This document shows positions 1 through 8,110 of a DNA stretch of 64,000 nt, piece after piece. Source of the stretch: Gordonia araii NBRC 100433 (GTDB lineage Bacteria; Actinomycetota; Actinomycetes; Mycobacteriales; Mycobacteriaceae); contig NZ_BAEE01000068.1 in assembly GCF_000241265.1 (NCBI RefSeq), positions 1 through 64,000 of the forward strand. The letters run 5' to 3'. Made by a program: the position numbers and the translations under genes. The notes below the pieces were generated by a model. It saw nothing but the letters and a program-made list of their open reading frames with translations, had not been told where the DNA came from and searched no databases. Numbering within the stretch: position 1 is the first letter of the stretch; the number at the start of each line of letters is the position of its first letter.

Positions 1-182
1 AGGCTGTTCTCCGAACCGGTGTCCACCGGCCAGCGCCGGTAGTCGGAGTTGCCGCCGAGCGGGTCGACGCGAATCACGTCGGCGCCCAGCTGGGCGAGCG
101 TCATCCCCGCCGACGGGCCGGCGACGAAGCTGGCGAACTCCACGACCCGCAACCCGTCCAGCGGGCGCGCATTCTCCGACAA
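1..182 (-). CDS. Family III CoA-transferase (CaiB/BaiF), N-terminal part
   Basis: First 60 residues of a family III CoA-transferase; the rest lies beyond the window edge. The TTG at 182-180 is preceded by GAAAGAGG at a 7-base spacing. The product opens with LDGLRVVEF, then FVAGPSAG and LAQLGADVIRVDPLGG, the usual N-terminal signature of CaiB/BaiF and 2-methylacyl-CoA racemase-like proteins. Enzymes of this family move CoA between carboxylic acids or epimerise 2-methylacyl-CoAs in the cytoplasm. It follows another family III gene on the same strand, so the pair may be two different enzymes or two subunits of one. The family call is clear; the substrate cannot be read. Confidence 0.85.
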   Translation of the reverse strand, partial: MSENARPLDGLRVVEFASFVAGPSAGMTLAQLGADVIRVDPLGGNSDYRRWPVDTGSENS

Positions 183-270
183 GGTCGGCCTCTTTCGTCG
201 AGATAGATTCTGGGTGCGAGGCTACGCTTGGCTCTCCGTCCGGGTTGTAGACCGGGCGGTCACGCTGAAG

Positions 271-1404
271 TCAACCGAACTCGGTGCGGATCGCCTCGGT
301 GTCGGCGCCGAGCGCGGGAACCGAACCGGAAACCGTGTCCCAGTGCCGGGCCGCGGCGGGCGGCTTCAACGCAGGCACCGCACCGCCGGGCGTCCCGACA
401 TCGCGCCAGCGGTCACGCGCCCGGAGCTGCGGATGCTCGACGAGGTCGCCGACACGGTTGAGCCGCGCGTTGCCGATCCCCGCTTCGTCGGCGGCGGCCT
501 GAATATCTTGGAGACTGCGCCCAGCGCACCACTGCGCCACCGCGGCGTCGAGATCCCCGCGGTGCTCGACTCGATCGGCATTGTGCGCATAGCGCTCGTC
601 AACCGCGAGATCCGGGCGATCGATGATCGCGCACAACCGCTGCCATTCGCGATCGCTGGTAGTGCCGAGCACGGCGGTCTGACCGTCGGCCGTCGGGTAG
701 GCGCCGTAGGGGACGATCATCGGCGAGCCCATCCCCACCGGATCCGCGTCGACGCCGGCGTGGATGTACTGGTTGAGGACCGGCCCCATGAACTCGGCGA
801 CGACGTCGAGCATCGAGATCTCGACGACGGCCCCGCGGCCGGTTTTCTCCCGCTCGTACAACGCAGCGAGGACGGTCGAGTAGACGTACATCGCCGTGCC
901 GCAATCGGCGATCGGGATGCCCGGCTTCGCGGGATGGCCCGGTGTACCGGTGATCGTGCAAGATCCGCCCTCGGACTGGACCAACATGTCGTAGGCCCGC
1001 TTGTGGTCGAGCGGTCCACCCTTCCCGTAACCGGAGACATCGACGACGATGAGCCGCGGATGCGCGGCCGCCAGCTCGTCGAGACCCAGCCCGAGACGGT
1101 CGATGGCGCCGGGAGCCAGATTGCTGACGAAGACGTCGGCCCTGTCGAGGATGCCGCGCAACACCGCGAGATCGGCATCGGACTTGAGGTCCAGCGCGGC
1201 GGACTCCTTGCCGTAGTTGAGCCACACGAAGTGCGCGCTCATCCCGTCCACCACGCTGTCGTAGTGACGAGTGGAGTCGCCGGTCCCGGGTTGTTCCACC
1301 TTGATGACCCGGGCTCCCAGGTCGGCGAGGTGCCGAGTCGCCAGCGGCGCCGAGATGGCCTGTTCCAGGGAGACGACAAGGATCCCGGCGAGTGGTTTGC
1401 TCAC
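271..1404 (-). CDS. Family III CoA-transferase (CaiB/BaiF)
   Basis: A 377-residue CoA-transferase, near the usual family length of about 400. It has the N-terminal pattern LAGILVVSLEQAISAPLATR and ADLGARVIKVE, then GSGD-like and WLNYGKES segments, and the mid-protein pattern ADCGTAMYVYSTVLAALYER typical of family III. I chose the GTG at 1404 because homology begins there; the open frame runs upstream to 1566, but that part reads as low-complexity basic sequence and would overlap the thiolase. It probably activates the acid that the neighbouring dehydrogenases, hydratases and thiolases degrade. It lies 40 bases after the thiolase stop and before a second CoA-transferase, so the three likely form one transcript. 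Substrate unknown. Confidence 0.9.
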   Translation of the reverse strand: MSKPLAGILVVSLEQAISAPLATRHLADLGARVIKVEQPGTGDSTRHYDSVVDGMSAHFVWLNYGKESAALDLKSDADLAVLRGILDRADVFVSNLAPGAIDRLGLGLDELAAAHPRLIVVDVSGYGKGGPLDHKRAYDMLVQSEGGSCTITGTPGHPAKPGIPIADCGTAMYVYSTVLAALYEREKTGRGAVVEISMLDVVAEFMGPVLNQYIHAGVDADPVGMGSPMIVPYGAYPTADGQTAVLGTTSDREWQRLCAIIDRPDLAVDERYAHNADRVEHRGDLDAAVAQWCAGRSLQDIQAAADEAGIGNARLNRVGDLVEHPQLRARDRWRDVGTPGGAVPALKPPAAARHWDTVSGSVPALGADTEAIRTEFG

Positions 1405-1444
1405 CAGCTCCACCAACCTCCCTCGCCATACACGTCCACGGTTG

Positions 1445-2656
1445 TCACGTCGTTCGCTCAAAGATCGCCGCAAGACCCTGCCCGCCGCCGATGCACATCG
1501 TTTCCAGCGCGTAGCGACCGTCGCGCCGGTCGAGTTCGCGCAGCATCGTGGACAGGATTCGGACACCGGTCGCGCCCACCGGATGGCCCAACGAGATACC
1601 GGAACCGTTGACGTTCACCCGGTCGAAATCGTCGGCGCCGAGCTCCAGCGCCGCGGTACACGCCAGCACCTGCGCGGCGAACGCTTCGTTGAGTTCGATC
1701 AGATCGAGGTCGCCGAGACCGATTCCGGCGCGTTCCAACACGGCCTTAGTCGCGGGAACCGGCCCGATGCCCATCCGGGACGGCTCGACACCCGACACCG
1801 CCCACGTGACCAGTCGCGCCAGCGGCCGCAACCCCAACGCCTCTGCCTTCTCCCGGGTCGTCACGATGCAGACCGCGGCACCGTCGTTCTGGCCGCTGGC
1901 ATTACCGGCCGTGACCGTGGACTCGGCGTCGATCTTCGCGCGGACCGGGCGTAGCGCCGCAAGGGAGTCCATCGAGATGTCCGGTCGTGGATGCTCGTCC
2001 CGCTCGTGTGTGACCTCGCCCTTTCTCGTGGTGACGACGACCGGCACGATCTCGTCGTCGAACCGCCCGTCCTCCTGGGCCGCGACCGCTTTCCGATGCG
2101 AGTTGTAGGCCAATTGGTCCTGCGCTTCGCGAGCGATCGAGTACTCGGCGCGCAGATTCTCCGCCGTCTCCAGCATCCCGCCGTCCACCGGATGAAACTT
2201 CCCGCCAGCGGTCACCCTCCCCCGGTTGATGCGGTCGGACAGTTGGGTATCGAGACCGCGCAGCCCGAACCGCAGTCCCAGCGCGTAGTGCTCGGCCTGG
2301 CTCATGCTCTCCGCGCCACCCGCCAGAACGAGGTCGCAGATCCCGGTCTGCACGCGCATCGCCGCGTCGATCACGGCTTGCAGCCCGGATCCGCACCGGC
2401 GGTCGAGCTGCAAACCCGGGACGGAGACATCGAGCCCGGCGTCGAGGACCGCGACCCGCCCGATCGCCGGCGCCTCGCCGTTCGGGTAACACTGACCGAA
2501 CAGGCAATCGTCGATGTCGCCACTGGCGATGCCGGTCCGCTCGACCAGCGCCCTGACCACCGTCGACGCCAGATCCGCGGTGGGCACGGTCGCCAACATG
2601 CCGCCATAGCGACCGACCGGCGTACGAATCGGCTCACAAATCACTGCATCGCGCAC
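1445..2656 (-). CDS. Acetyl-CoA acyltransferase (thiolase)
   Basis: A 403-residue thiolase with the complete active site: nucleophile Cys88 in DRRCGSGLQ, the NEAFA motif near 323-327, His358 in NGSGISLGHPVGATG, and the second cysteine Cys388 in MCIGGGQG. It cleaves a 3-oxoacyl-CoA with CoA to give acetyl-CoA (or propionyl-CoA) and a shortened acyl-CoA. The GTG start has GGAGG 5 bases upstream. It is divergent from the acyl-CoA dehydrogenase operon at 2764 and leads the transcript containing both CoA-transferases. A second thiolase of similar type is encoded at 8919-10142, so the pathway probably has two cleavage steps or two substrates. Confidence 0.95.
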   Translation of the reverse strand: MRDAVICEPIRTPVGRYGGMLATVPTADLASTVVRALVERTGIASGDIDDCLFGQCYPNGEAPAIGRVAVLDAGLDVSVPGLQLDRRCGSGLQAVIDAAMRVQTGICDLVLAGGAESMSQAEHYALGLRFGLRGLDTQLSDRINRGRVTAGGKFHPVDGGMLETAENLRAEYSIAREAQDQLAYNSHRKAVAAQEDGRFDDEIVPVVVTTRKGEVTHERDEHPRPDISMDSLAALRPVRAKIDAESTVTAGNASGQNDGAAVCIVTTREKAEALGLRPLARLVTWAVSGVEPSRMGIGPVPATKAVLERAGIGLGDLDLIELNEAFAAQVLACTAALELGADDFDRVNVNGSGISLGHPVGATGVRILSTMLRELDRRDGRYALETMCIGGGQGLAAIFERTT

Positions 2657-2694
2657 AACCGCCTCCGAGAACCCGGCGCCAACTTCTCAATGTT

Positions 2695-2709
2695 CGTAAA
2701 ATATACTAT
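2695..2709 (+). promoter_or_regulatory. AT-rich -10/operator candidate upstream of acyl-CoA dehydrogenase
   Basis: CGTAAAATATACTAT lies 54 bases before the ATG at 2764, in a divergent promoter region that is otherwise GC-rich. Its counterpart CGTATTATATACAAT lies in the same orientation before the acyl-CoA dehydrogenase at 11303, with 12 of 15 positions identical. Each contains a possible -10 hexamer (TACTAT or TACAAT) and an imperfect dyad. It may be a shared promoter box or the operator of the GntR/FCD regulator at 8111-8806; both are inference. Confidence 0.5.
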
Positions 2710-2763
2710 GCGTACGAGCGACCAAGCGTCTCGCACCGCGCACGAACCTCCGAGAGGCAAACA

Positions 2764-3954
2764 ATGGGCAGACTCTGCGATACCGCAGACCTAACCGATG
2801 TCCAGCGCGACATGCTGGTCACGATCCGCGCGTTCGTCGATGAGCAGATCCTCCCGGTCGCGACCGAACTGGAGCACCGCGACGAATACCCCACCGCGAT
2901 CGTCGAGCAGCTCAAACAACTGGGCATCTTCGGGCTGACCATTCCCGAGGAGTTCGGCGGCCTCGGTGAATCGCTGCTGACGTATGCGCTGGTGGTCGAG
3001 GAACTCTCGCGTGGCTGGATGAGCGTGTCCGGCGTGGTCAACACCCATTTCATCGTCGCCTATCTGCTGCAGCAGCACGGTACCCCGGCGCAGCAGGCCG
3101 AGTACCTGCCCCACCTTGCCGCCGGAGAACTGACCGGCGCCTTCTCCATGTCCGAGCCGGCCCTGGGTTCCGATGTCGCCGCCATCACCACCACGGCGAC
3201 GCGCGACGGCGACGACTACGTCATCAACGGCCAAAAGATGTGGCTGACCAACGGCGGTACCTCCAGCCTCGTCGCGGTCCTGGTCCGCACCCCGCTCGGC
3301 CACGAGCGCTCCCACCAGAACCTCACGACCTTCCTGATCGAGAAATCGCCGGGCTTCGGCGAGGTCGCTCCCGGTCTGACCATTCCGGGGAAGATCGAGA
3401 AGATGGGCTACAAGGGGATCGATACCACCGAACTCCTCTTCGACGGCTTCCGTATCGGCGCCGACCAAATCCTCGGCGGGGAACCCGGACGCGGCTTCTA
3501 TCAGATGATGGACGGTGTCGAGGTGGGGCGCGTCAACGTCGCGGCCCGCGGCGTCGGTGTCGCTCATCGCGCCTTCGAACTCGGCGTCGCCTACGCACAG
3601 CAGCGGGAGGCCTTCGGCAAACCCATCGCCGAGCACCAGGCCGTGCTGTTCCGGCTCGCCGAGATGGGCACCAAGGTCGAGTCCGCTCACCAGATGGTCG
3701 TCCGGGCCGCGCGCCTCAAAGACGCCGGTAAGCGCAACGACCTCGAGGCCGGGATGGCCAAGTACCTCGCATCGGAGAACTGTCGCGACGTCGTCGAGGA
3801 CTCATTCCGCATTCACGGCGGCTACGGCTTCGCGAAGGAGTACGAGATCGAACGGCTGTACCGGGAGGCTCCGATGCTGTTGATCGGGGAGGGCACCGCC
3901 GACATCCAGCGGATGATTGTCGGCCGCAGGCTGTTGGAGAACTACGCGCTATAG
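2764..3954 (+). CDS. Acyl-CoA dehydrogenase
   Basis: A 396-residue FAD-dependent acyl-CoA dehydrogenase that introduces an alpha,beta double bond into an acyl-CoA and passes electrons to electron-transfer flavoprotein. The order is standard: an N-terminal helical domain, the central beta domain with SMSEPALGSD and NGQKMWLTNGG for FAD/substrate binding, and the C-terminal helical domain with IHGGYGFAKEYEIERLYRE. The catalytic base is Glu376 in GEGTADIQ. It is the first gene of a five-gene forward operon; the next gene begins 37 bases downstream. GAGAGGCAAACA precedes the ATG as a plausible ribosome-binding site. Substrate not identified. Confidence 0.95.
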   Translation: MGRLCDTADLTDVQRDMLVTIRAFVDEQILPVATELEHRDEYPTAIVEQLKQLGIFGLTIPEEFGGLGESLLTYALVVEELSRGWMSVSGVVNTHFIVAYLLQQHGTPAQQAEYLPHLAAGELTGAFSMSEPALGSDVAAITTTATRDGDDYVINGQKMWLTNGGTSSLVAVLVRTPLGHERSHQNLTTFLIEKSPGFGEVAPGLTIPGKIEKMGYKGIDTTELLFDGFRIGADQILGGEPGRGFYQMMDGVEVGRVNVAARGVGVAHRAFELGVAYAQQREAFGKPIAEHQAVLFRLAEMGTKVESAHQMVVRAARLKDAGKRNDLEAGMAKYLASENCRDVVEDSFRIHGGYGFAKEYEIERLYREAPMLLIGEGTADIQRMIVGRRLLENYAL

Positions 3955-3991
3955 ACCCACGACCGCCGAACCACCCGACTAGGAGACATCG

Positions 3992-5188
3992 ATGCCAGAA
4001 GCCAGCCCGGCCATCGCGGGTCCCGAAGTGGACGCCGACGACTTCGCCCAGATCCGCGACTCCGTGCGTGAATGGGTCCGCACTCGGGTGGTTCCGCGTG
4101 AACGCGAGATCGCCGACAACGACGCCATCCCCGACGATCTGCGGCAACAGGCCAAGGACATGGGCTTGTTCGGGTACGCGATCCCGCAGGAGTGGGGCGG
4201 GTTGGGCCTCGACCTGGCCCAGGACGTCGAGCTGGCCATGGAACTGGGCTACACCTCGCTGGCCGTGCGCTCGATGTTCGGCACCAACAACGGCATCGCC
4301 GGACAGGTCCTGGTGAACTTCGGCACCGACGAACAAAAGGCCCAGTGGCTGGAGAAGATCGCCTCCGGCGAGGTCGTCGCCTCCTTCGCCCTCACCGAAC
4401 CCGGCGCCGGCTCCAACCCCGCGGGTTTGCGCACCCGGGCCGTCAAGGACGGCGACGAGTGGGTGATCGACGGCGAGAAGTGCTTCATCACCAACGCCGC
4501 GACGGCGAACCTCTTCGTCACCTTCGCCCGCACCCGCCCCGCCGACGAGAACGGCCCCGGCATCGCGGTATTCCTCGTCCCGGCCGCCACCGAAGGCGTC
4601 TCGGTGGCCCCCCACGACGAGAAGATGGGCCAGCAGGGCGCCTGGACGTCGAACGTCTCCTTCAGCGGTGTCCGGGTGCCCGACTCTGCGGTCGTCGGCG
4701 GCGACGTCGACACCGGCTACCGAGCGGCGATGGTGTCGCTGGCCCGCGGCCGGGTGCACATCTCCGGCATGGCCGTCGGTGCCGCCCAACGCGCCCTCGA
4801 CGAGTCGCTGCGCCACGTCGCCGTCACCACCCAGGGCGGCGTTCCCATCGGCGACTTCCAACTCGTCCAAGCCCACCTCGCCGACATGCAAACCGGCATC
4901 ATGGCCGGCCGCGCCCTCGCCCGCGACGCGGCCGCCAAATGGGTGAGCGGCGAAGACCGCCGCATCGCCCCGTCGGTCGCCAAACTCTTCTGCACCGAAA
5001 TGGTCGGGCAGGTCGCCGACAAGGCGGTCCAAGTCCACGGCGGCAGCGGCTACATGCGCGAGATGCCCGTCGAACGCATATACCGCGACGTCCGCCTCCT
5101 CCGCCTCTACGAGGGCACCAGCGAAATCCAGCGCCTCATCATCGGCGGCGGCCTGGTGAAGCAAGCCAAGCACGACGCCCAAGCCTGA
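3992..5188 (+). CDS. Acyl-CoA dehydrogenase (second of operon)
   Basis: A 398-residue acyl-CoA dehydrogenase, clearly divergent from the one upstream. FAD/substrate motifs are ALTEPGAGSNPAG and GEKCFITNA; the C-terminal domain has VQVHGGSGYMREMPVERIYRD, and the catalytic base is Glu374 in LYEGTSEIQ, the canonical form. GGAG lies 6 bases before the ATG. Two adjacent, non-identical dehydrogenases in one operon suggest either two oxidation rounds or a heteromeric enzyme of the alpha2beta2 kind known for steroid side-chain degradation. Here each protein has its own glutamate, so two independent homotetramers are the simpler reading. Confidence 0.95.
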   Translation: MPEASPAIAGPEVDADDFAQIRDSVREWVRTRVVPREREIADNDAIPDDLRQQAKDMGLFGYAIPQEWGGLGLDLAQDVELAMELGYTSLAVRSMFGTNNGIAGQVLVNFGTDEQKAQWLEKIASGEVVASFALTEPGAGSNPAGLRTRAVKDGDEWVIDGEKCFITNAATANLFVTFARTRPADENGPGIAVFLVPAATEGVSVAPHDEKMGQQGAWTSNVSFSGVRVPDSAVVGGDVDTGYRAAMVSLARGRVHISGMAVGAAQRALDESLRHVAVTTQGGVPIGDFQLVQAHLADMQTGIMAGRALARDAAAKWVSGEDRRIAPSVAKLFCTEMVGQVADKAVQVHGGSGYMREMPVERIYRDVRLLRLYEGTSEIQRLIIGGGLVKQAKHDAQA

Positions 5189-5221
5189 TACCGAGCATCG
5201 GACAAGAGAAACGGAGTTGTC

Positions 5222-5962
5222 ATGTCTGACCTTCTCGCCGGCAAGACCGCCGTCATCACCGGCGGCGCCCAGGGCATCGGCCTGGCCATCGCCAAGCGCT
5301 TCGTCGACGAGGGCGCCAACGTCGTCCTCGGCGACATGAACGACGATGCCGTGGCGGCCGCCGCGGCCGGGATCGGCGGCGACGTCGCCATCGGCGTCGG
5401 TTGCGACGTGACCTCGTCCGACGACATCGCCAAGCTGCTCAAAGCGTCGGTGGACCGCTTCGGCACCCTCGACGTGATGGTCAACAACGCCGGCATCACC
5501 CGCGACGCCACGATGCGGAAGATGACCGAGGAACAGTTCGACCAGGTGATGAACGTGCACCTCAAAGGCACGTGGCTGGGCACCAAGCTGGCCGCGGAGA
5601 TCATGCGGGAACAGGGCAGCGGCGCCATCGTGAACATGTCGTCGATCTCGGGCAAGGTCGGCAACTTCGGCCAGACCAACTACTCGGCGGCCAAGGCCGG
5701 CATCGTCGCGTTGAGCAAGGCCGCGGCGAAAGAGGTCGCCGCCAAGGGCATTCGGATCAACGCGATCCAGCCCGGTCTGATCCGCACGCCGATGACCGAG
5801 GCGATGCCCGAGCAGGCGTGGGAGTCGAAGATGGCCGAGATCCCGATGGGCCGCGCCGGCGAGCCGGACGAGATCGCCAAGGTCGCCGTCTTCCTGGCGT
5901 CCGACCTCTCCTCGTACATGACCGGAACGGTCCTGGAGGTTACCGGCGGAAGGTACATGTGA
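5222..5962 (+). CDS. SDR-family 3-hydroxyacyl-CoA dehydrogenase / 3-oxoacyl reductase
   Basis: A 246-residue classical short-chain dehydrogenase. The nucleotide-binding motif TGGAQGIG is at 13-20, NNAGI at 88-92, and the catalytic residues Asn111, Ser141, Tyr154 and Lys158 are all present. The sequence resembles FabG-type enzymes. In this operon of acyl-CoA dehydrogenases and hydratases it most likely oxidises a 3-hydroxyacyl-CoA to the 3-oxoacyl-CoA that the thiolases cleave. GAGAAACGGAG precedes the ATG. Its TGA overlaps the next gene's start codon (TGATG), indicating translational coupling. Confidence 0.92.
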   Translation: MSDLLAGKTAVITGGAQGIGLAIAKRFVDEGANVVLGDMNDDAVAAAAAGIGGDVAIGVGCDVTSSDDIAKLLKASVDRFGTLDVMVNNAGITRDATMRKMTEEQFDQVMNVHLKGTWLGTKLAAEIMREQGSGAIVNMSSISGKVGNFGQTNYSAAKAGIVALSKAAAKEVAAKGIRINAIQPGLIRTPMTEAMPEQAWESKMAEIPMGRAGEPDEIAKVAVFLASDLSSYMTGTVLEVTGGRYM

Positions 5963-6840
5963 TGGCCGGGTTCTCCGACTGGGAACCGCACACCGTCGTC
6001 TCCACCGAACTCCTCGACCCCGGACCGGTGGCCGCCCTCGCCGCACTCTTCGACGACGGTCTCCCCGTCCCCGGCCCCGGCGATCCGCTGCCGACGCTCT
6101 GGCACTGGGTGGCGCTGCCGCGCTGGGCGCCGTCGTCGCGACTGAGCATCGACGGCCACCCGTTCCGCGGCTCCTTCCTGCCGCCGGTCGAGCTGCCGCG
6201 CCGCATGTTCGCCGGCGGATCGGCAACTTTCGACGGGGAGCTGCGCGTCGGTGACGAGATTCGCCGCGAGGCCAGCGTCGAGTCGGTGACTGAAAAGCAC
6301 GGTCGCAGTGGGCGACTCGTCATCGTCGTGACGTCGACGACCCTGCTCGCCCCCGACGGAACCCCCGCCGTGATCGAGAAGCAGAACATCATCTACCGGG
6401 AGGCCGCCGGTACATCCGGCGACCAATCGCCGTCGCCCGCCGAACCCGCGGCGATGACGCCGGCCGGCCCGCCCATCGTCCACGCCGGGGACGGTCGGTG
6501 GGAGTTCCGCACCGATCCGACGCTCCTAATGCGGTTCTCCGCGGCGACGGCCAACGCGCATCGCATCCACTACGACTGGCCCTACGCGACCGGCGTCGAG
6601 GGTTACCCGGGCCTCGTCGTACACGGTCCGCTGATGACACTGGCGCTGGCCGAGACCCACCGCTTGGCCGGCACCAGCCGGGTCACCGCGCTGGCGCACC
6701 GGAACTCCGCGCCTCTGTTCTGCGGACAATCGGCACAACTGGTGGCCACACCGACCCCTTCAGGAACTACCGTCGAACTACTGGGTCCCGGCGGCAGCGA
6801 CGCCGGGGCGCACACGACTGTCGAACTGGAACTCGCCTGA
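5962..6840 (+). CDS. Hotdog-fold FAS1-like/mesaconyl-C4-CoA hydratase-type dehydratase
   Basis: A 292-residue protein with two hotdog halves. The N-terminal half (about 1-150) resembles the FAS1-like dehydratase domain. The C-terminal half carries NAHRIHYDWPYATGVEGYPG and then VVHGPLMTLALAE, the signature of mesaconyl-C4-CoA hydratase and HTD2-type dehydratases. It should add water to, or remove it from, an enoyl/3-hydroxyacyl-CoA. The start ATG overlaps the SDR stop by one base. Together with the MaoC protein 16 bases downstream it gives the operon two hydratases, which suits a branched or dicarboxylic substrate. Substrate unknown. Confidence 0.85.
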   Translation: MAGFSDWEPHTVVSTELLDPGPVAALAALFDDGLPVPGPGDPLPTLWHWVALPRWAPSSRLSIDGHPFRGSFLPPVELPRRMFAGGSATFDGELRVGDEIRREASVESVTEKHGRSGRLVIVVTSTTLLAPDGTPAVIEKQNIIYREAAGTSGDQSPSPAEPAAMTPAGPPIVHAGDGRWEFRTDPTLLMRFSAATANAHRIHYDWPYATGVEGYPGLVVHGPLMTLALAETHRLAGTSRVTALAHRNSAPLFCGQSAQLVATPTPSGTTVELLGPGGSDAGAHTTVELELA

Positions 6841-6856
6841 ACCGCTAGGAGCCACC

Positions 6857-7312
6857 ATGTCCCGTACGTTCACCTCCCTCGACGAAGCACGCGCCGCGAT
6901 CGGCGAGGAGATCGGCCCGAGCTCGCCGCTGGTCATCGATCAGGAGCGGATCAACGCCTTCGCCGACGCGACCGGCGACCACCAGTGGATCCACGTCGAT
7001 CCCGAGCGCGCCAAGGCCGGCCCGTTCGGCACCCCGATCGCGCACGGCTTCCTCACGCTGTCGCTGATCCCACTGTTCGGTGCCGACCTGTTCAACCTCG
7101 ATTTCGGGGGCGCGCGAATCAACTACGGCGCCAACAAGGTCCGCTTTCCGTCGCCGGTGCCGGTGGACAGCTCGCTGACGGCGACGGCGACCTTCACCGA
7201 TCTGAGCGAGAGTGCGGCGGGTGCCGTGCTGACCGTGAAGTACGTCGTGTCCGCCGACGGCGCCGCCAAGCCGGCGTGCGTCGCCGAGACACTCGTCGTC
7301 ATCACCCCCTGA
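6857..7312 (+). CDS. MaoC-family (R)-specific enoyl-CoA hydratase
   Basis: A 151-residue single-hotdog MaoC protein. The hydratase-2 motif is DATGDHQWIHVDPERA with the catalytic pair Asp41 and His46, followed by PFGTPIAHGFLTLSL. It hydrates trans-2-enoyl-CoA in the R configuration. AGGAG lies 6 bases before the ATG. It is the last gene of the forward operon; a tandem array of TGGGCAC repeats begins 17 bases after the stop. Confidence 0.92.
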   Translation: MSRTFTSLDEARAAIGEEIGPSSPLVIDQERINAFADATGDHQWIHVDPERAKAGPFGTPIAHGFLTLSLIPLFGADLFNLDFGGARINYGANKVRFPSPVPVDSSLTATATFTDLSESAAGAVLTVKYVVSADGAAKPACVAETLVVITP

Positions 7313-7329
7313 CGGCGTGTCAGCGGCTC

Positions 7330-7443
7330 ACCGTGCCCAGAATCTCGCCGACCGTGCCCACTTTTGCGCCGACCGTGCCCAGATTTCCGCCGACCGTGCC
7401 CAGAATCTCGCCGACCGTGCCCGCCTTTGCGCCCACCGTGCCA
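7330..7443 (+). repeat. 21-bp tandem array (TGGGCAC family, type A), 5 full units plus one partial
   Basis: Units begin at 7330, 7351, 7372, 7393, 7414 and 7435 with an exact 21-base period. Each starts ACCGTGCCC and ends CGCCG or similar, with a variable middle (AGAATCT, ACTTTTG, AGATTTC, AGAATCT, GCCTTTG). The array starts 17 bases after the MaoC stop and ends just before a small reverse ORF. The same unit recurs in opposite orientation at 7950-8096. There are no long unique spacers, so it is not CRISPR. Confidence 0.9.
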
Positions 7444-7455
7444 CGACGGTGGCTA

Positions 7456-7656
7456 TTAGCTACTCAAGATCTGCTTTGCTCGGAGCTCCGCTTGCAAGGA
7501 GAGGGCCGCTTCGCGCGCACTGTCCGGACCGCCGGCCGAGGCGAGATGGGCATGCAGTCTGGCCTTCGCCGCGTACCACTCCGAGATGACATCGGGGGCT
7601 GCATCGGGGGAAGGGCGCGCGACCGCCAGCTGGGTCATCTCACTGACTACGTTCAC
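7456..7656 (-). CDS. Small hypothetical protein
   Basis: A 66-residue ORF that I do not recognise. The product is Ala-rich and helical in character (SEWYAAKARLHAHLASAG, then ALSLQAELRAKQIL). The GTG at 7656 has AGAAGG 9 bases upstream; another GTG at 7674 and an ATG at 7638 are possible. It sits between two inverted repeat arrays, with its stop 13 bases from the first, so it and maoC would be convergent genes separated by an array, as at other array loci. Coding status is uncertain. Confidence 0.4.
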   Translation of the reverse strand: MNVVSEMTQLAVARPSPDAAPDVISEWYAAKARLHAHLASAGGPDSAREAALSLQAELRAKQILSS

Positions 7657-7949
7657 TGCCCATCGCCTTCTCACTCTGACGTGCGATCTCGCATACGGTC
7701 GTTGACAAGCGTGATCGTCAAGCGGTAGATCGGGCTCCTCCCCCTGGTCGGGGGTGAGTCGATCCCGGATGAATCCTGCCAGCGCAAGATCGCGAGATAG
7801 TCAAGAAAGTTGAACACTCCAGTAGCGCTTTGTTATCTAGTGTGATTCCTGAGGTTGGCGAGTACCAATCCGCCGCTAACGCCTGTCGGATGATTCATCG
7901 TGCTGGTCGTGCGCTCCGTAGTCCGGCGCAAGCCGGCGCGGTGGCGATT
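7657..7949. other. Intergenic stretch without recognised gene
   Basis: About 290 bases between the small reverse ORF and the second repeat array. Base composition is lower in GC than in the neighbouring genes. I see no convincing coding sequence or RNA gene. It includes the short G/C dyad CCCCCTGGTCGGGGG near 7740-7754. Confidence 0.5.
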
Positions 7950-8096
7950 GGGCACGATCGCCGGAAATCTGGGCACGGTCGCCGAAAAAGTGGGCACGGT
8001 CGGCGAGATTCTGGGCACGGTCGGCGAGATTCTGGGCACGGTCGGCGAGATTCTGGGCACGGTCGGCGAGATTCTGGGCACGATCGGTGGCACGTC
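7950..8096 (-). repeat. 21-bp tandem array (type A), inverted relative to 7330-7443, 7 units
   Basis: Units start at 7950, 7971, 7992, 8013, 8034, 8055 and 8076, each 21 bases. Four middle units are identical: GGGCACGGTCGGCGAG followed by ATTCT. The reverse complement reproduces the unit of the 7330 array, including the AGAATCT middle, so the two arrays form an inverted pair about 500 bases apart. It ends 15 bases before the stop of the GntR gene, at that gene's 3' side. Confidence 0.92.
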
Positions 8097-8110
8097 GGGC
8101 TCGGGTGTGA

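Noticed and set aside
3716-6226. An 836-codon open frame on the reverse strand
   Set aside because: It lies antisense to the second dehydrogenase, SDR and dehydratase genes, has low-complexity Gly/Arg/Val/Asp composition and no domain. Long antisense frames are expected in GC-rich DNA.
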